Assembly: GCF_020216525.1 (NCBI RefSeq)
Contig: NZ_JAIWOY010000004.1
Location: 314,106-378,105 of the forward strand
DNA from: Nocardioides nematodiphilus
GTDB lineage: Bacteria > Actinomycetota > Actinomycetes > Propionibacteriales > Nocardioidaceae
Direction of reading: 5' to 3'
DNA: 64,000 nucleotides
The notes below the pieces were generated by a model, which had not been told where the DNA came from, did no database searches, and worked only from the letters and a program-made list of their open reading frames with translations. Numbering within the stretch: position 1 is the stretch's first letter; each line of letters starts with the position of its first letter. Below, piece after piece: positions 51,373 to 60,531 of this stretch. The position numbers and the translations under genes were made by a program.

Positions 51373-53565
51373 CTAGTACCGGAAGCCCGCCAGCAGGCGG
51401 TCGAGGGTGCCGGCCGCGCCGGTGAGCGAGGTCGCCGCCTGGGCGGTCGCCCCCGCTCCGGTGAGCGTACGGTTCGCCGCCACGGCGACCTCCGAGATGT
51501 CACCGGCGATGCCGTGCGAGCCGGCGGCCGCCTCGGTCACCGAGCGCGAGATGTCGTTGGTCGTCGCGGTCTGCTGCTCCACGGCTGCGGCGATCGAGGT
51601 CTGGATCTCGTTGATCCGGTCGATCACCTCGCCGACTTCGGTGATCGCCTCGACCGCGGAGGCGGCATCGCCCTGGATCGACTCGATCTTCTGCGAGATC
51701 TCCTGGGTGGCCTTCGCGGTCTCCGCGGCCAGCTCCTTGACCTCGTTGGCGACCACCGCGAAGCCCTTGCCCATCTCGCCGGCCCGGGCCGCCTCGATGG
51801 TGGCGTTGAGGGCGAGGAGGTTGGTCTGTTGCGCGATCGAGGTGATCAGCGCGACGACCTGACCGATCTCGGCACTCGAGGTGCCGAGGCTGTCGATCGT
51901 GGTGCGCGCCGATCCGGCGACGGTCACCGCCTGAGCCGCGACCGTGGAGGCCGAGGTCGCGTTGCGGGCGATCTCGCTGATGCTCGCCGACATCTCCTCG
52001 GCAGCGCTGGCTACCGAGGCGATGTTCGCCGAGACCTGCTCGGAGGCCGCCGAGACGCCGCCGGCGAGGTCGGAGCCGCGCTGGGCGCCGGCTCCCAGCT
52101 CCTGGCTGGTCGAGGTGAGCTGGACGGAGGCGGCACTGACCGAGGCGGCGGTCTGCCCGATCTCGGCCATGTTCTCGCGCAGCGACTCGGTGAGCCGGCG
52201 CAGGGCGCTCGCCATCTGCCCGACCGCGTCCTCGCCGTCGACCTCGAGGGCGCGCGTCAGGTCACCGGCGGCGACCTGCTGGACGTAGGAGAGGACGATC
52301 GCGACCCGGGCCGCGGTCTCCTCGGCGAGACGAGCGGCCTCGGCGGCACGCGTCGCCTCGGCCTCGGCCTCGGCACGCTCTCGAGCGCGCTCGCGCTCGC
52401 TCTCCTCGGCCGCGCGGGCGCGCTCGGTCTCCTCGGCGGCACGTTGGGCCTCGAGGCGCTCTCGCTCCATCTCTGCCTCGCGGGCAGCCGCCAGACGCTC
52501 GGACTCGGCCTTCTCCTCGGCCGCGTGGCGATCAGCCTCCGCCTTCTCCAGGGCCGCGAGGCGGTCGCGCTCGACCTGCGCCTCGCGCTCGATCAGGGCG
52601 GCCGCGGCGGCGGCGTCCGCCTCGTCGAGGAACCCGACCACCTGGTCGAGAGAGACGGCGATGGCGCCGACCTCGTCCTGGTTGCGGTGCTCGACCCGAC
52701 GGGAGCGGTCGCCGCGGGCGATCGCCTGGAGGGCGAGGACCACCTGGTTGAGCGGGCCCGCGATGGAGCGGATGATGACCCAGGCCAGGGCGATGATCGC
52801 GATGAGGCCGACGACGGCCGAGCCCATCAGGAGGCTGCGCCCGGAGCTGGCCGCGGCGCTCGCGGCGGCCTTCGCCGCGGCGGTGTCGTGGTTGAGAAGC
52901 TTCTGGAGCTTGTCGAACTCGGCCGGGATCTGCGCCGAGACGTCGCCGTTGCTGATCGTCTGGATCTGCAGCGCCTTCTCGAGGTTGTCGGCCTGCGTGA
53001 AGTCGTAGGCCGACTGGGAGAACTGGTCGAAGGTCTTGATGTCGGCCTGCAGCGTGGAGAGCAGGGCCTTCTCCTCAACGGTCGGGCTCATCGCGAGGGC
53101 CGTGGTGAGCGCCTCCTGCGCGCCCTTCGAGGCGTCCTGGACGTCGCCCCAGGTCTGCGCGGCGAGCTTGGCGCCCTCGGGGGTGCCGACGGCCAGGCAC
53201 GCGACGAACATGTTCATCGCGTCGTCGTCGGCGAGGAACTGCTCGTACGCGACGTGGGCCTGCGAGCGGAGCGCTGCGGCGGCGTTGATCCTGCCGGCCG
53301 ACGCGCTGACGCTCTGGAGGCGGGTGACGCCGATGGTCGCGAGGACCACGAAGAGGACTGCAGCGATCGACGCCATCGCGATGAGGCGCTGGGTGATCGT
53401 CACCCGGGTCAGGACGCCTGCCTTCGCGCGCGCGGACACCTCCGCCGGGGCGGCGATGGGCGCCGCCGCGGGGGCGTCCGGCTGGGACAGGGTCTCAGCG
53501 GGGTCCGCGGCCCGAGCCGGCGGCACCGTGAGGGCGTCGAGCGCCTCGGGGATCTCGGTGACCAT
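51373..53565 (-). CDS. Methyl-accepting chemotaxis protein with helical insert
   Basis: 730 residues. A disordered Pro/Ala-rich N-terminus of about 45 residues precedes TM1 (about 60-80, [19 protein letters not shown]). A helical periplasmic ligand domain (about 85-240), TM2 (about 248-268, [18 protein letters not shown]) and a HAMP follow. An Ala/Glu/Arg-rich helix of about 110 residues (325-435) comes before a second HAMP-like stretch ([23 protein letters not shown]). The C-terminal signalling hairpin carries [31 protein letters not shown]. The coiled insert is unusual. Ligand unknown. Confidence 0.95.
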   Translation of the reverse strand: MVTEIPEALDALTVPPARAADPAETLSQPDAPAAAPIAAPAEVSARAKAGVLTRVTITQRLIAMASIAAVLFVVLATIGVTRLQSVSASAGRINAAAALRSQAHVAYEQFLADDDAMNMFVACLAVGTPEGAKLAAQTWGDVQDASKGAQEALTTALAMSPTVEEKALLSTLQADIKTFDQFSQSAYDFTQADNLEKALQIQTISNGDVSAQIPAEFDKLQKLLNHDTAAAKAAASAAASSGRSLLMGSAVVGLIAIIALAWVIIRSIAGPLNQVVLALQAIARGDRSRRVEHRNQDEVGAIAVSLDQVVGFLDEADAAAAAALIEREAQVERDRLAALEKAEADRHAAEEKAESERLAAAREAEMERERLEAQRAAEETERARAAEESERERARERAEAEAEATRAAEAARLAEETAARVAIVLSYVQQVAAGDLTRALEVDGEDAVGQMASALRRLTESLRENMAEIGQTAASVSAASVQLTSTSQELGAGAQRGSDLAGGVSAASEQVSANIASVASAAEEMSASISEIARNATSASTVAAQAVTVAGSARTTIDSLGTSSAEIGQVVALITSIAQQTNLLALNATIEAARAGEMGKGFAVVANEVKELAAETAKATQEISQKIESIQGDAASAVEAITEVGEVIDRINEIQTSIAAAVEQQTATTNDISRSVTEAAAGSHGIAGDISEVAVAANRTLTGAGATAQAATSLTGAAGTLDRLLAGFRY

Positions 53566-53675
53566 GTCTGCTTCATCGGCCTGGATCGCCGAGACTGCGG
53601 AAGACCGCCCAACTCTTTACCATAGGGCGGAGAACTGGGCAACTGTCACGTCGCCTCAGGTCGCTTCCACGGCGC

Positions 53676-53707
53676 CAGTGGCCGGCCCCGGTCGGGGCCG
53701 GCCACTG
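53676..53707 (-). terminator. Hairpin terminator after chemoreceptor 2
   Basis: Perfect 15-bp arms CAGTGGCCGGCCCCG / CGGGGCCGGCCACTG (53676-53690 and 53693-53707) with two unpaired bases, so about 14 pairs around a 4-nt loop. It lies 23 bp past the stop on the minus strand and ends the cheA-cheW-receptor unit. Confidence 0.88.
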
Positions 53708-53729
53708 TTCGGGCACGCTGGAGCGTCGC

Positions 53730-55997
53730 TCAGAGGGTGAACCTCGCGACCAGCGCGCGCAGCTCGGTCGCGATCGCCGACAGGTCGGTCGCCGACTGCA
53801 GGGTGTCCTGCGCCCCCGCCCGGTTCTCGGCGGCCGCCGAGGCCACCTCGGTGATGTCGGAGGCGATGCCGTCGGCGCCGGCTGCGGCCTCCGTCACCGA
53901 GCGGGCGATCTCGTTGGTGGTGGCGGTCTGCTCCTCCACCGCTGACGCGATCGTCGACTGGATGTCGTTGATCCTCGCGATGACCTCGGCGATTCGGCTG
54001 ATGGCGGCGACCGCGCTCTGGCTGTCCGCCTGGATGGCCTCGATCCGACCGGAGATGTCCTCGGTGGCCTTGGCGGTCTCCTTGGCCAGCTCCTTGACCT
54101 CGTTGGCGACCACCGCGAAGCCCTTGCCGGCGTCGCCGGCCCGAGCTGCCTCGATGGTGGCGTTGAGCGCCAGCAGGTTGGTCTGCTGCGCGATCCCGGT
54201 GATCACCTTGATGACCTGGCCGATCTGCGCGCTGGACTCCCCCAGCGACGCGACCGTCTCCTGCGCACCGCCTGCGACCTGGACCGCCGACGTGGCGACC
54301 GTCGCCGCCTCGGTGGCGTTCTTGGCGATCTCGCGGATGCTCGCCGTCATCTCCTCGGCCGCGGTGGCGACCGTCTGGATCGACGAGGAGACCTGGACCG
54401 AGGCCCCGGAGGCGGACTCCGCCCGCTCGGAGGTGAGCGAGGCGCCGTTCTCCATGCCTCGTGCCACCCCGGTGAGCTGCTCGGCCGACGCGCTGAGCGT
54501 CTGCGCCGAGCCACCGATGTTGGTCATGCTGACCCGGAACTGTGCGACCAGATCGTCCAGCGCGCGCCCGACCCGGGCCACGGCGTCCTCGCCCTCGAAG
54601 CCGAGACTGCGGGTCAGGTCGCCGGTCGAGGCGTGCTGCACCATCTCGAGGATCCGCTCGACGCCCTGGGCCGTATGGGCGGCCACGGAGCGGTCACGGG
54701 TGTCGCGCTCGATGGCCTCGAGCCGCTGCGAGACCATCCGCCCGACGTTGCGCAGCGCGTCGAGGCGCTGGGCGCTCGGATGGAGCGTCTCGGTGGCGAA
54801 GAAGTCCATCGTGCCCACGACCCGGCCCTCGACCATGATCGGGAAGCAGACGCCCGACTTCACGCCGACCCGCTGTGCGACCGGGGCCCGGACGCAGTCG
54901 GTCATCTCGCCGATGTCCTGGGTGAAGAACAGGTCCCGCTGACGCCACGCCCGGCCCGACAGGCCGACGCCCTCGGCGAAGGTCGCGCCCAGGGTGACCT
55001 GATGGAACTCCGGCCCGGCGTCGCCGGACTCCAGGTGGTAGTGCAGGAGGTCGTCCTCCTCCACCGTCCAGTAGGAGCCGTACGCCCACCCGAAGGCGCA
55101 GCGCACCGTGTCGAGGGCCGTACGAACGGCCTGCTCGGCGGTGGTCGCGTGCTGGAGCGAGACGAGCACCTCGTTGACCGCGGCGGTGTCGGCCTGCGCC
55201 TCGGTGGCCTCCCGCTCCATCCGCAGCTTGTCGGTGACCACGTCCCAGGTCGCCATCGCGCCGACGTACTCGCCCTTCTCGTCGTGGATCGGGCTGACGA
55301 GCAGGTCGAGGGTCTCGGGACCCACGCCGATGTTGGCGCGGCGCGGCAGCTGCTTGGGGTCGGAGAGGATGCCTCGCTGGTAGGCGGGCGTCTTGTGGAA
55401 GACGTCCAGGCTCGAGCCGACCACCTGGTCGGCCTTGACCGGCAGGTGCTCCTCGAGACGCCGCAGCGTCGCCAGCGAGGCCGGGTTCATGTACTGGATG
55501 ACGAAGTCGCGGTCGGCGAACATCATGTTCGTCGGGCTGTTCTCCATCATCGAGCGGAGCCGGGCGGTGCTGTTCTCCCGCTCGAGCTGGGGCGTGACGT
55601 CGTCCATCTGGGCGATGGCTCCGACGAAGCGACCGGCGGCGTCCAGGAGAGGTTTCACATTCAACTGTGAGACGCGACTGCCGATAGGCTGGGTGATTGA
55701 AAGTGGAAGCGCTTCCCGGTGGCGGCCGGGGCTCTTGGCCTCAAGGGCGAACAGGATCACCTGGTCGAGCGGCAATCCGATCACCGCATCGGGCGAGTAG
55801 GGCAGGTGTTCCCGCACCTGCCCTAGCGCCCGATGTGCGGCCGGATTGACGTATCTGACGACCAGATCGGCGTCCGCCACGATGGATGGGGTCTCGATGC
55901 TGTTCAGGACGACGCGATAGCCCTCTGCGTCCGGAACGGCAGGAGCCCCGGGCCCGGCGGTCACGCCGGTCCCGAGGCTCGTCACCGGTTTCGTCAC
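53730..55997 (-). CDS. Cytoplasmic chemoreceptor with two PAS and one GAF domain
   Basis: 755 residues from GTG 55997, which has a strong GGGAGGAA and overlaps the cheW stop (GTGA). No membrane segment. PAS1 about 25-140 ([22 protein letters not shown]), PAS2 about 145-265 ([22 protein letters not shown]), GAF about 280-430 ([19 protein letters not shown], then [18 protein letters not shown]), a HAMP-like link, and the signalling domain with [31 protein letters not shown]. It probably senses an internal signal such as redox state or a small molecule, and signals through the neighbouring CheW and CheA. Confidence 0.95.
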   Translation of the reverse strand: MTKPVTSLGTGVTAGPGAPAVPDAEGYRVVLNSIETPSIVADADLVVRYVNPAAHRALGQVREHLPYSPDAVIGLPLDQVILFALEAKSPGRHREALPLSITQPIGSRVSQLNVKPLLDAAGRFVGAIAQMDDVTPQLERENSTARLRSMMENSPTNMMFADRDFVIQYMNPASLATLRRLEEHLPVKADQVVGSSLDVFHKTPAYQRGILSDPKQLPRRANIGVGPETLDLLVSPIHDEKGEYVGAMATWDVVTDKLRMEREATEAQADTAAVNEVLVSLQHATTAEQAVRTALDTVRCAFGWAYGSYWTVEEDDLLHYHLESGDAGPEFHQVTLGATFAEGVGLSGRAWRQRDLFFTQDIGEMTDCVRAPVAQRVGVKSGVCFPIMVEGRVVGTMDFFATETLHPSAQRLDALRNVGRMVSQRLEAIERDTRDRSVAAHTAQGVERILEMVQHASTGDLTRSLGFEGEDAVARVGRALDDLVAQFRVSMTNIGGSAQTLSASAEQLTGVARGMENGASLTSERAESASGASVQVSSSIQTVATAAEEMTASIREIAKNATEAATVATSAVQVAGGAQETVASLGESSAQIGQVIKVITGIAQQTNLLALNATIEAARAGDAGKGFAVVANEVKELAKETAKATEDISGRIEAIQADSQSAVAAISRIAEVIARINDIQSTIASAVEEQTATTNEIARSVTEAAAGADGIASDITEVASAAAENRAGAQDTLQSATDLSAIATELRALVARFTL

Positions 55998-56476
55998 GAT
56001 GTTCCTCCCCCTGGAGATTCGACGACGGCGAAGATGTCGACCGCACGATCCGCGTCGAGCACGAGCAGGACCGCGTCGGACATCGGGCGTACGCACTGGA
56101 CGACGTCCGCCAGCTTCGCCGGCATGGTGGACGGCACGGACTCCACGGAGAGCCCTGCCGTGTTGATCACGTCACCGATGTCGTCGACGAGGAGACTGAC
56201 CACCTCGCCGCGGCTGCGCACGATGACGTTCATGGGCAGATCGCCCTCCGCCCGGGGCGGTAGCCCCAGCCGGACCCGAAGATCCACCGCGGTCACGATC
56301 TGACCGCGCAGGTTGATGAGGCCGCGGACGGCGTCATGGGCACGCGGCACCGGGGTCATCGGCTGGTGCCGCAGGACCTCCTGGACCTCGTTGACCGAGA
56401 CGCCGAAGAACTGACCGGCCACCCAGAAGGTGCAGTACTGCTCCGCGACGGCGACAGTGGCGGTTGCGGTGCTCAT
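55994..56476 (-). CDS. cheW: Chemotaxis adaptor CheW
   Basis: 160 residues. Single CheW domain linking receptors to Che[58 protein letters not shown] and a C-terminal strand set. Its ATG overlaps the cheA stop (ATGA) and its stop overlaps the receptor start. The cheA-cheW-receptor order makes one signalling unit. Confidence 0.95.
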   Translation of the reverse strand: MSTATATVAVAEQYCTFWVAGQFFGVSVNEVQEVLRHQPMTPVPRAHDAVRGLINLRGQIVTAVDLRVRLGLPPRAEGDLPMNVIVRSRGEVVSLLVDDIGDVINTAGLSVESVPSTMPAKLADVVQCVRPMSDAVLLVLDADRAVDIFAVVESPGGGTS

Positions 56477-58752
56477 GCGATGACTCCTGTACGGGCGACG
56501 ACGGCCTCGAGGTCGACGATGTCGGTGACGTGGTCCTGGACCACAGCGGAGCCCTTGACGCCGTAGCGGCCGCCGACCTCGCTGAGGACGAGCGCGCTGT
56601 CGACGACGTCGAGGACACGGTCGATCACGATGCCGACCGAGCGGTCAGCGAGCTCGTGGACGATCACGGAGACCTGCTCCTGGCGGTCCGAGGTGTCCAG
56701 CAGGCCGATGGCCGGTGCGAGCCGGACGAGCTGCAGCAGCCCGTCGCGGTACTGGACGACCTCGACGGAGCCGGTGCGCTCGATCCGATCGTGCGGGAAC
56801 TCCTCCAGTCGTGCGACCGACGCGAGCGGCAGCGCTGCGCGGCGGCCGTCGGAGACCTCGAGGACGAGCAGCGCCGTACGGTCCTCCTCGTCGAGCGAGG
56901 CCCGGGCGGTGAGCAGCTCCTGCTCGACCGCGCCCACGCCCTGCTCCTGGGCCATGCCCGGGATGTCGAGGATCAGCGCGACCTTGCCGTCGCCCATGAT
57001 GGTGGCGCCGGCGTACATCGCGAGCTCCTTGAGCTGGCGACCGATCGGCTTGACCACGATCTCCTGGGTGTCGTGCACCGCGTTGACGCACAGGCCGAAG
57101 CGGACGTCGTCGGCCTGGACGACGACCACCGTGAGGTGATCGCTCGGCTCCGGCCGCCCACCGAGCGCCTCGGCGAGATTGACCAGGGGCAGCAGCCGGC
57201 CGCGCAGACGCAGCACCGGCGCACCCCCGAGGTCCTCGACCTGGCGCTCGAGGTCGTCGCCCTCGATCCGGACGAGCTCGACCAGGTTGGCCTGGGCGAT
57301 CGCGTACCGCTCCTCGCCCTCGCCGACGACCAGCGCCGGGATGATGGCGAGCGTCAGCGGGATGCGGATGCGGAACGTGGAACCCTTGCCGACCTCGCTG
57401 GAGACGTCGACCGAGCCGCCGATCCGCTCGATGTTGGAGCGCACGACGTCCATCCCGACGCCGCGGCCCGAGACGTTGGTGACGGTCTCGGCGGTGGAGA
57501 AGCCGGGCCGGAAGATCAGGTTGACGATCTCCTTGGTGTCCATCCGGGCGAGCTGGTCGCGGGTGATGACCCCGCGCTCGAGGGCGACCGCGGAGATCCG
57601 GGCCGGGTCGATGCCCTTACCGTCGTCGCGGATCTCGACGATGACCTGGCCGGACTCGTGGAAGGCGCGCAGGCTGAGGATGCCCGTACGGGACTTGCCG
57701 GCGGCGACGCGGTCCTCGGGCCTCTCGATGCCGTGGTCCATGGAGTTGCGCACCATGTGGGTGAGCGGGTCCTTGACCGCCTCGAGGACCGAGCGGTCCA
57801 TCTCGGTGTCGTGACCGTCCATCTGCAGGTCGACCTCGCGGCCGAGCTGGTGGGCCAGGTCGCGCACGATCCGCGGCATCTTCGACCAGACCTGGCCGAT
57901 GGGCTGCATGCGGGTCTTCATGACCGACTCCTGCAGCTCGCTGGCGACCAGGTCGAGGCGCTGGCTGGCACGCAGCAGGTCCGGGTCGTCCTGCGACTCG
58001 GTCCGCTGGAGGATCTGGTTGCGGGTCAGCACCAGCTCGCCGACGAGCTGGACGAGGTTGTCCAGCAGGTCGACGTCGACACGGACGCTCGAGTCGGCGA
58101 CCGAGCGGCGCTCGGTGCCGTCCCAGCCGTCGGTCTCGGCGGCCGGCGAGCCGGCCGGAGCCACCGCGACGGGTGCCTCCACCACGGGTGCCTCGACCAC
58201 GGGCGCCTCGACGGGTGTCTCGACGACCTCGTCGCGGGGGGCCTGCTCGGGCACGCCGGCCTCGGGCTCCTCGACGGGCGCGTGCTCGACCACCGGGGCG
58301 GCGTCCTCGGCCATCGGGGCCGACTCCTCCACCACCGGCTCGGCCGACGGCAGCACGCCACGGTGCTCGAGCAGCAGCTCGATCGCGGCCTGGATCGGCA
58401 CGACGTCGACGTTGGGGTCCTTGTCGTTGCCGGTGCGCTCGATGCCCTCGAGCAGCAGCCGCACGGTGTCGACCATGCGCAGCAGCGACTCGGCGATCGC
58501 CTCGTTCATGGCGTACTCACCGTCGCGCAGCTTCGAGAGCAGGGTCTCGCCGACGTGGGTCAGCTTCTCCAGGCGCCCGAAGGCGAGGAACCCACTGGTC
58601 CCCTTGATCGTGTGAATGGTCCGGAAGATGCTCGAGAGCAGCTCTCGACTTCCCGGGTTCTGCTCCAGCTCCACCAGATCGCGGTCCAGCTGGTCGAGGT
58701 TCTCGTGGCTCTCCACAAGGAACTCGGCAATGATCTCGGCATCGTCGTCCAT
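56473..58752 (-). CDS. cheA: Chemotaxis histidine kinase CheA with two CheW-like domains
   Basis: 759 residues. Hpt domain about 1-105 with phospho-acceptor His47 (TIHTIKGTSGF). A Pro/Val/Glu-rich linker with repeated VVEAPVVEAPV about 115-215 stands in place of a clear CheY-binding P2. Dimerisation about 225-290, ATPase about 300-480 (MVRNSMDHGIE, IRDDGKGID, FSTAETVTNVSGRGVGMDVV), then a CheW-like domain about 485-620 and a second about 640-759. A AGGAGGG precedes ATG 58752. cheY, cheB and cheR are not in the window. Confidence 0.96.
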   Translation of the reverse strand: MDDDAEIIAEFLVESHENLDQLDRDLVELEQNPGSRELLSSIFRTIHTIKGTSGFLAFGRLEKLTHVGETLLSKLRDGEYAMNEAIAESLLRMVDTVRLLLEGIERTGNDKDPNVDVVPIQAAIELLLEHRGVLPSAEPVVEESAPMAEDAAPVVEHAPVEEPEAGVPEQAPRDEVVETPVEAPVVEAPVVEAPVAVAPAGSPAAETDGWDGTERRSVADSSVRVDVDLLDNLVQLVGELVLTRNQILQRTESQDDPDLLRASQRLDLVASELQESVMKTRMQPIGQVWSKMPRIVRDLAHQLGREVDLQMDGHDTEMDRSVLEAVKDPLTHMVRNSMDHGIERPEDRVAAGKSRTGILSLRAFHESGQVIVEIRDDGKGIDPARISAVALERGVITRDQLARMDTKEIVNLIFRPGFSTAETVTNVSGRGVGMDVVRSNIERIGGSVDVSSEVGKGSTFRIRIPLTLAIIPALVVGEGEERYAIAQANLVELVRIEGDDLERQVEDLGGAPVLRLRGRLLPLVNLAEALGGRPEPSDHLTVVVVQADDVRFGLCVNAVHDTQEIVVKPIGRQLKELAMYAGATIMGDGKVALILDIPGMAQEQGVGAVEQELLTARASLDEEDRTALLVLEVSDGRRAALPLASVARLEEFPHDRIERTGSVEVVQYRDGLLQLVRLAPAIGLLDTSDRQEQVSVIVHELADRSVGIVIDRVLDVVDSALVLSEVGGRYGVKGSAVVQDHVTDIVDLEAVVARTGVIA

Positions 58753-58777
58753 CGACTCACCCTCCTAAGCACAGGGC

Positions 58778-58804
58778 TAGTCGGCATCTGGGCCAGACGG
58801 TTGA
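58778..58804 (-). promoter_or_regulatory. FliA/WhiG-type (sigma-28) promoter of cheA
   Basis: On the minus strand TCAA (58804-58801), 15 nt, GCCGACTA (58785-58778), against TAAA-N15-GCCGATAA: six of eight positions match in the -10 and three of four in the -35. The transcript should start near 58770, leaving about 20 nt with a ribosome site before ATG 58752. Confidence 0.6.
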
Positions 58805-58880
58805 CCAGAACCCGTCAGTGGATTCGCCGGAAGCTGGTCCACCGGGACCTAGGTCGTGGCTCGCGAGACCGAAGAGCGGA

Positions 58881-59114
58881 TCAGCGGCGCTGGCGCAGCG
58901 CCTCGGCCAGCGACGCGACCGCGTCCTGGCTCGGCGAGGCGGACTCCTGGTTGGAGTCGGCCAGCTCCTTGAGGAGCTCGGCGCGGTGGACGCTGACCGA
59001 GCGCGGCGCGTCGATGCCGATGCGGACGACGTCGCCGCGCACCTCGAGGACCGTCACGGTCACCTCGTCGCCGATGACGACGCTCTCGCCCACACGACGA
59101 CTCAGGACCAACAT
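58881..59114 (-). CDS. csrA: Translational regulator CsrA
   Basis: 77 residues. RNA-binding dimer that represses flagellin and other mRNAs at GGA sites. [43 protein letters not shown] core with the N-terminal LVLSRR and C-terminal [13 protein letters not shown]-contact segments. The extra 18-residue C-terminal helix ([18 protein letters not shown]) is the extension seen in FliW-regulated CsrA. fliW lies 69 bp upstream in the same direction, giving the CsrA-FliW switch. Confidence 0.95.
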   Translation of the reverse strand: MLVLSRRVGESVVIGDEVTVTVLEVRGDVVRIGIDAPRSVSVHRAELLKELADSNQESASPSQDAVASLAEALRQRR

Positions 59115-59183
59115 GGGAACACGCTATCGCTTCCGTCGACAGTGCGGGCCGAGGGCCGCACAGCCGCAGGGTCGGACAAGCGC

Positions 59184-59609
59184 TCAGGCGATCAGCGACG
59201 CGGCGACCGGGAGGTCGGCGTCGTCGAGGATGACCTGAGCGGCCTTGAGGCTGGTGGTGTTGATGAGGAGGGGGGCGCGCAGGTTCACCGTGGTGTCGGC
59301 GAGGGTCTTCGCCGCGTTCACGACCAGCAGCAGGAGGACGTCCTCGACGGCCTCGATGCCGAGCGCGGTGACGGTCTCGTCGGAGACCACCGGCTCGTAG
59401 TCGGGGAAGAAGTGCGTCGCCGGGACGACCAGGAACTGCAGGCCGTCGTGGTCGAGCGAGCGCAGCGTCCCGAGGACGCCGGACTCGTCGAGGTGGGCCA
59501 GCTCGAACCGGTGGTCGTCCGGGAAGCCCGGCATCGACTCGACCAGCTCGATGACCGGAAGGTCCTGGACGCTTCGCGTCTCGTCGTACGTCGCCACGGC
59601 CAGCATCAT
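59184..59609 (-). CDS. fliW: Flagellar assembly factor FliW
   Basis: 141 residues. Binds CsrA or flagellin, releasing flagellin translation from repression when flagellin is exported. ESMPGFPDDHRFELAHLDES near residue 25, FLVVPATHFFPDYEP near 60, and NLRAPLLINTTSLKAAQVIL near 112 are FliW blocks. The ATG doublet at 59609/59606 overlaps the flgL stop, so it is coupled to flgL. The flagellin gene itself is outside the window. Confidence 0.95.
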   Translation of the reverse strand: MMLAVATYDETRSVQDLPVIELVESMPGFPDDHRFELAHLDESGVLGTLRSLDHDGLQFLVVPATHFFPDYEPVVSDETVTALGIEAVEDVLLLLVVNAAKTLADTTVNLRAPLLINTTSLKAAQVILDDADLPVAASLIA

Positions 59610-60529
59610 GACAGGAAGTTCAGGAGACTCTGCTGGGTGGACTTGCCGACGGCCATCAGCGCGGCCTGGTAGGCGGCAGTCATGGACTGCATGTTGATGG
59701 TCGCCTCGGCGATGTCGACGTCCTCGACATCGGACTTCACCTTCTGCAGGGCGAGGGTGGTGTCCTGGGAGATCCCGGAGGCGGTGTCGATCTGCTTCAT
59801 CCGAGCGCCCTCGTCCGCCTGGGCGGCGCCGATGCTGCTCATGTCCTTCTGCAGCGCGGCGATGCTGCTCTGCACCCCGTCGTCGTCGACCGGGTTGGCC
59901 CGCAGCGCGTCCGAGAGCGCCTGGAGGTGGTCGAAGACGCTGTCGCCGCCGGCGGTGTCGCCGAAGACCTTCGTGCCCTCCATGTCGACCCGGACGACGG
60001 TGCCGTCGCCGACGCGCCGGTTCACACTGCCGGTGTCGCCCTTGTAGACGACCGCGCTGGCCGGGTCCGCCGGGTCGGACAGCACGTACGCCGAGCCGTT
60101 CGTGGTCGTGCCGCCGAAGACGGGACGTCCGAGGTACTGGGTGTTCGACAGGCCGAGGACGCTCTGCTTGATCTGGTCGATCTCGTCGGCGATCGCCGAC
60201 TCGGCGGCAGCGCCGTTGGCACCGGAGTCGGCGCCCTGGAGGGCCAGCACGTACGCCCGGTTGAGCAGCTTGTTGGTGCTGCTGAGCGTGGTGTCGATCG
60301 TGGAGAGCCAGGCCGTGCCGTCCTGCGCGTTGCGCTGGTACTGCTCGTTCTGGCCGATCGCCCCGCGCGCCTTCAGCGCGACCGTGGTGTCGGCGGGGGC
60401 GTCCGAGGGCCGGTTGATCCGGCGCCCGGTCGTCATCGTCTCCTGCGCGGCGGCCATCCGGGTGGAGGCCAGGCCGATCGAGGAGAGCTCGCGACCGACG
60501 AGCATGTGCTGGGTGACGCGGCTGATCAT
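59606..60529 (-). CDS. flgL: Flagellar hook-associated protein 3 (FlgL)
   Basis: 307 residues, junction protein between hook and filament. N-terminal helix MISRVTQHMLVGRELSSIGLASTRM and GRRINRPSDAPADT resemble flagellin's coiled coil; the C-terminal helix is VDIAEATINMQSMTAAYQAALMA. Length is normal. It follows flgK with 2 bp between stop and start. Confidence 0.94.
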   Translation of the reverse strand: MISRVTQHMLVGRELSSIGLASTRMAAAQETMTTGRRINRPSDAPADTTVALKARGAIGQNEQYQRNAQDGTAWLSTIDTTLSSTNKLLNRAYVLALQGADSGANGAAAESAIADEIDQIKQSVLGLSNTQYLGRPVFGGTTTNGSAYVLSDPADPASAVVYKGDTGSVNRRVGDGTVVRVDMEGTKVFGDTAGGDSVFDHLQALSDALRANPVDDDGVQSSIAALQKDMSSIGAAQADEGARMKQIDTASGISQDTTLALQKVKSDVEDVDIAEATINMQSMTAAYQAALMAVGKSTQQSLLNFLS

Positions 60530-60531
60530 GA

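Noticed and set aside
53560..53650. FliA-type promoter before chemoreceptor 1
   Set aside because: GCCGATGA lies 10 nt before the start but lacks a -35 at 15 nt; a TAAA further up has no matching -10 at 14-16 nt.
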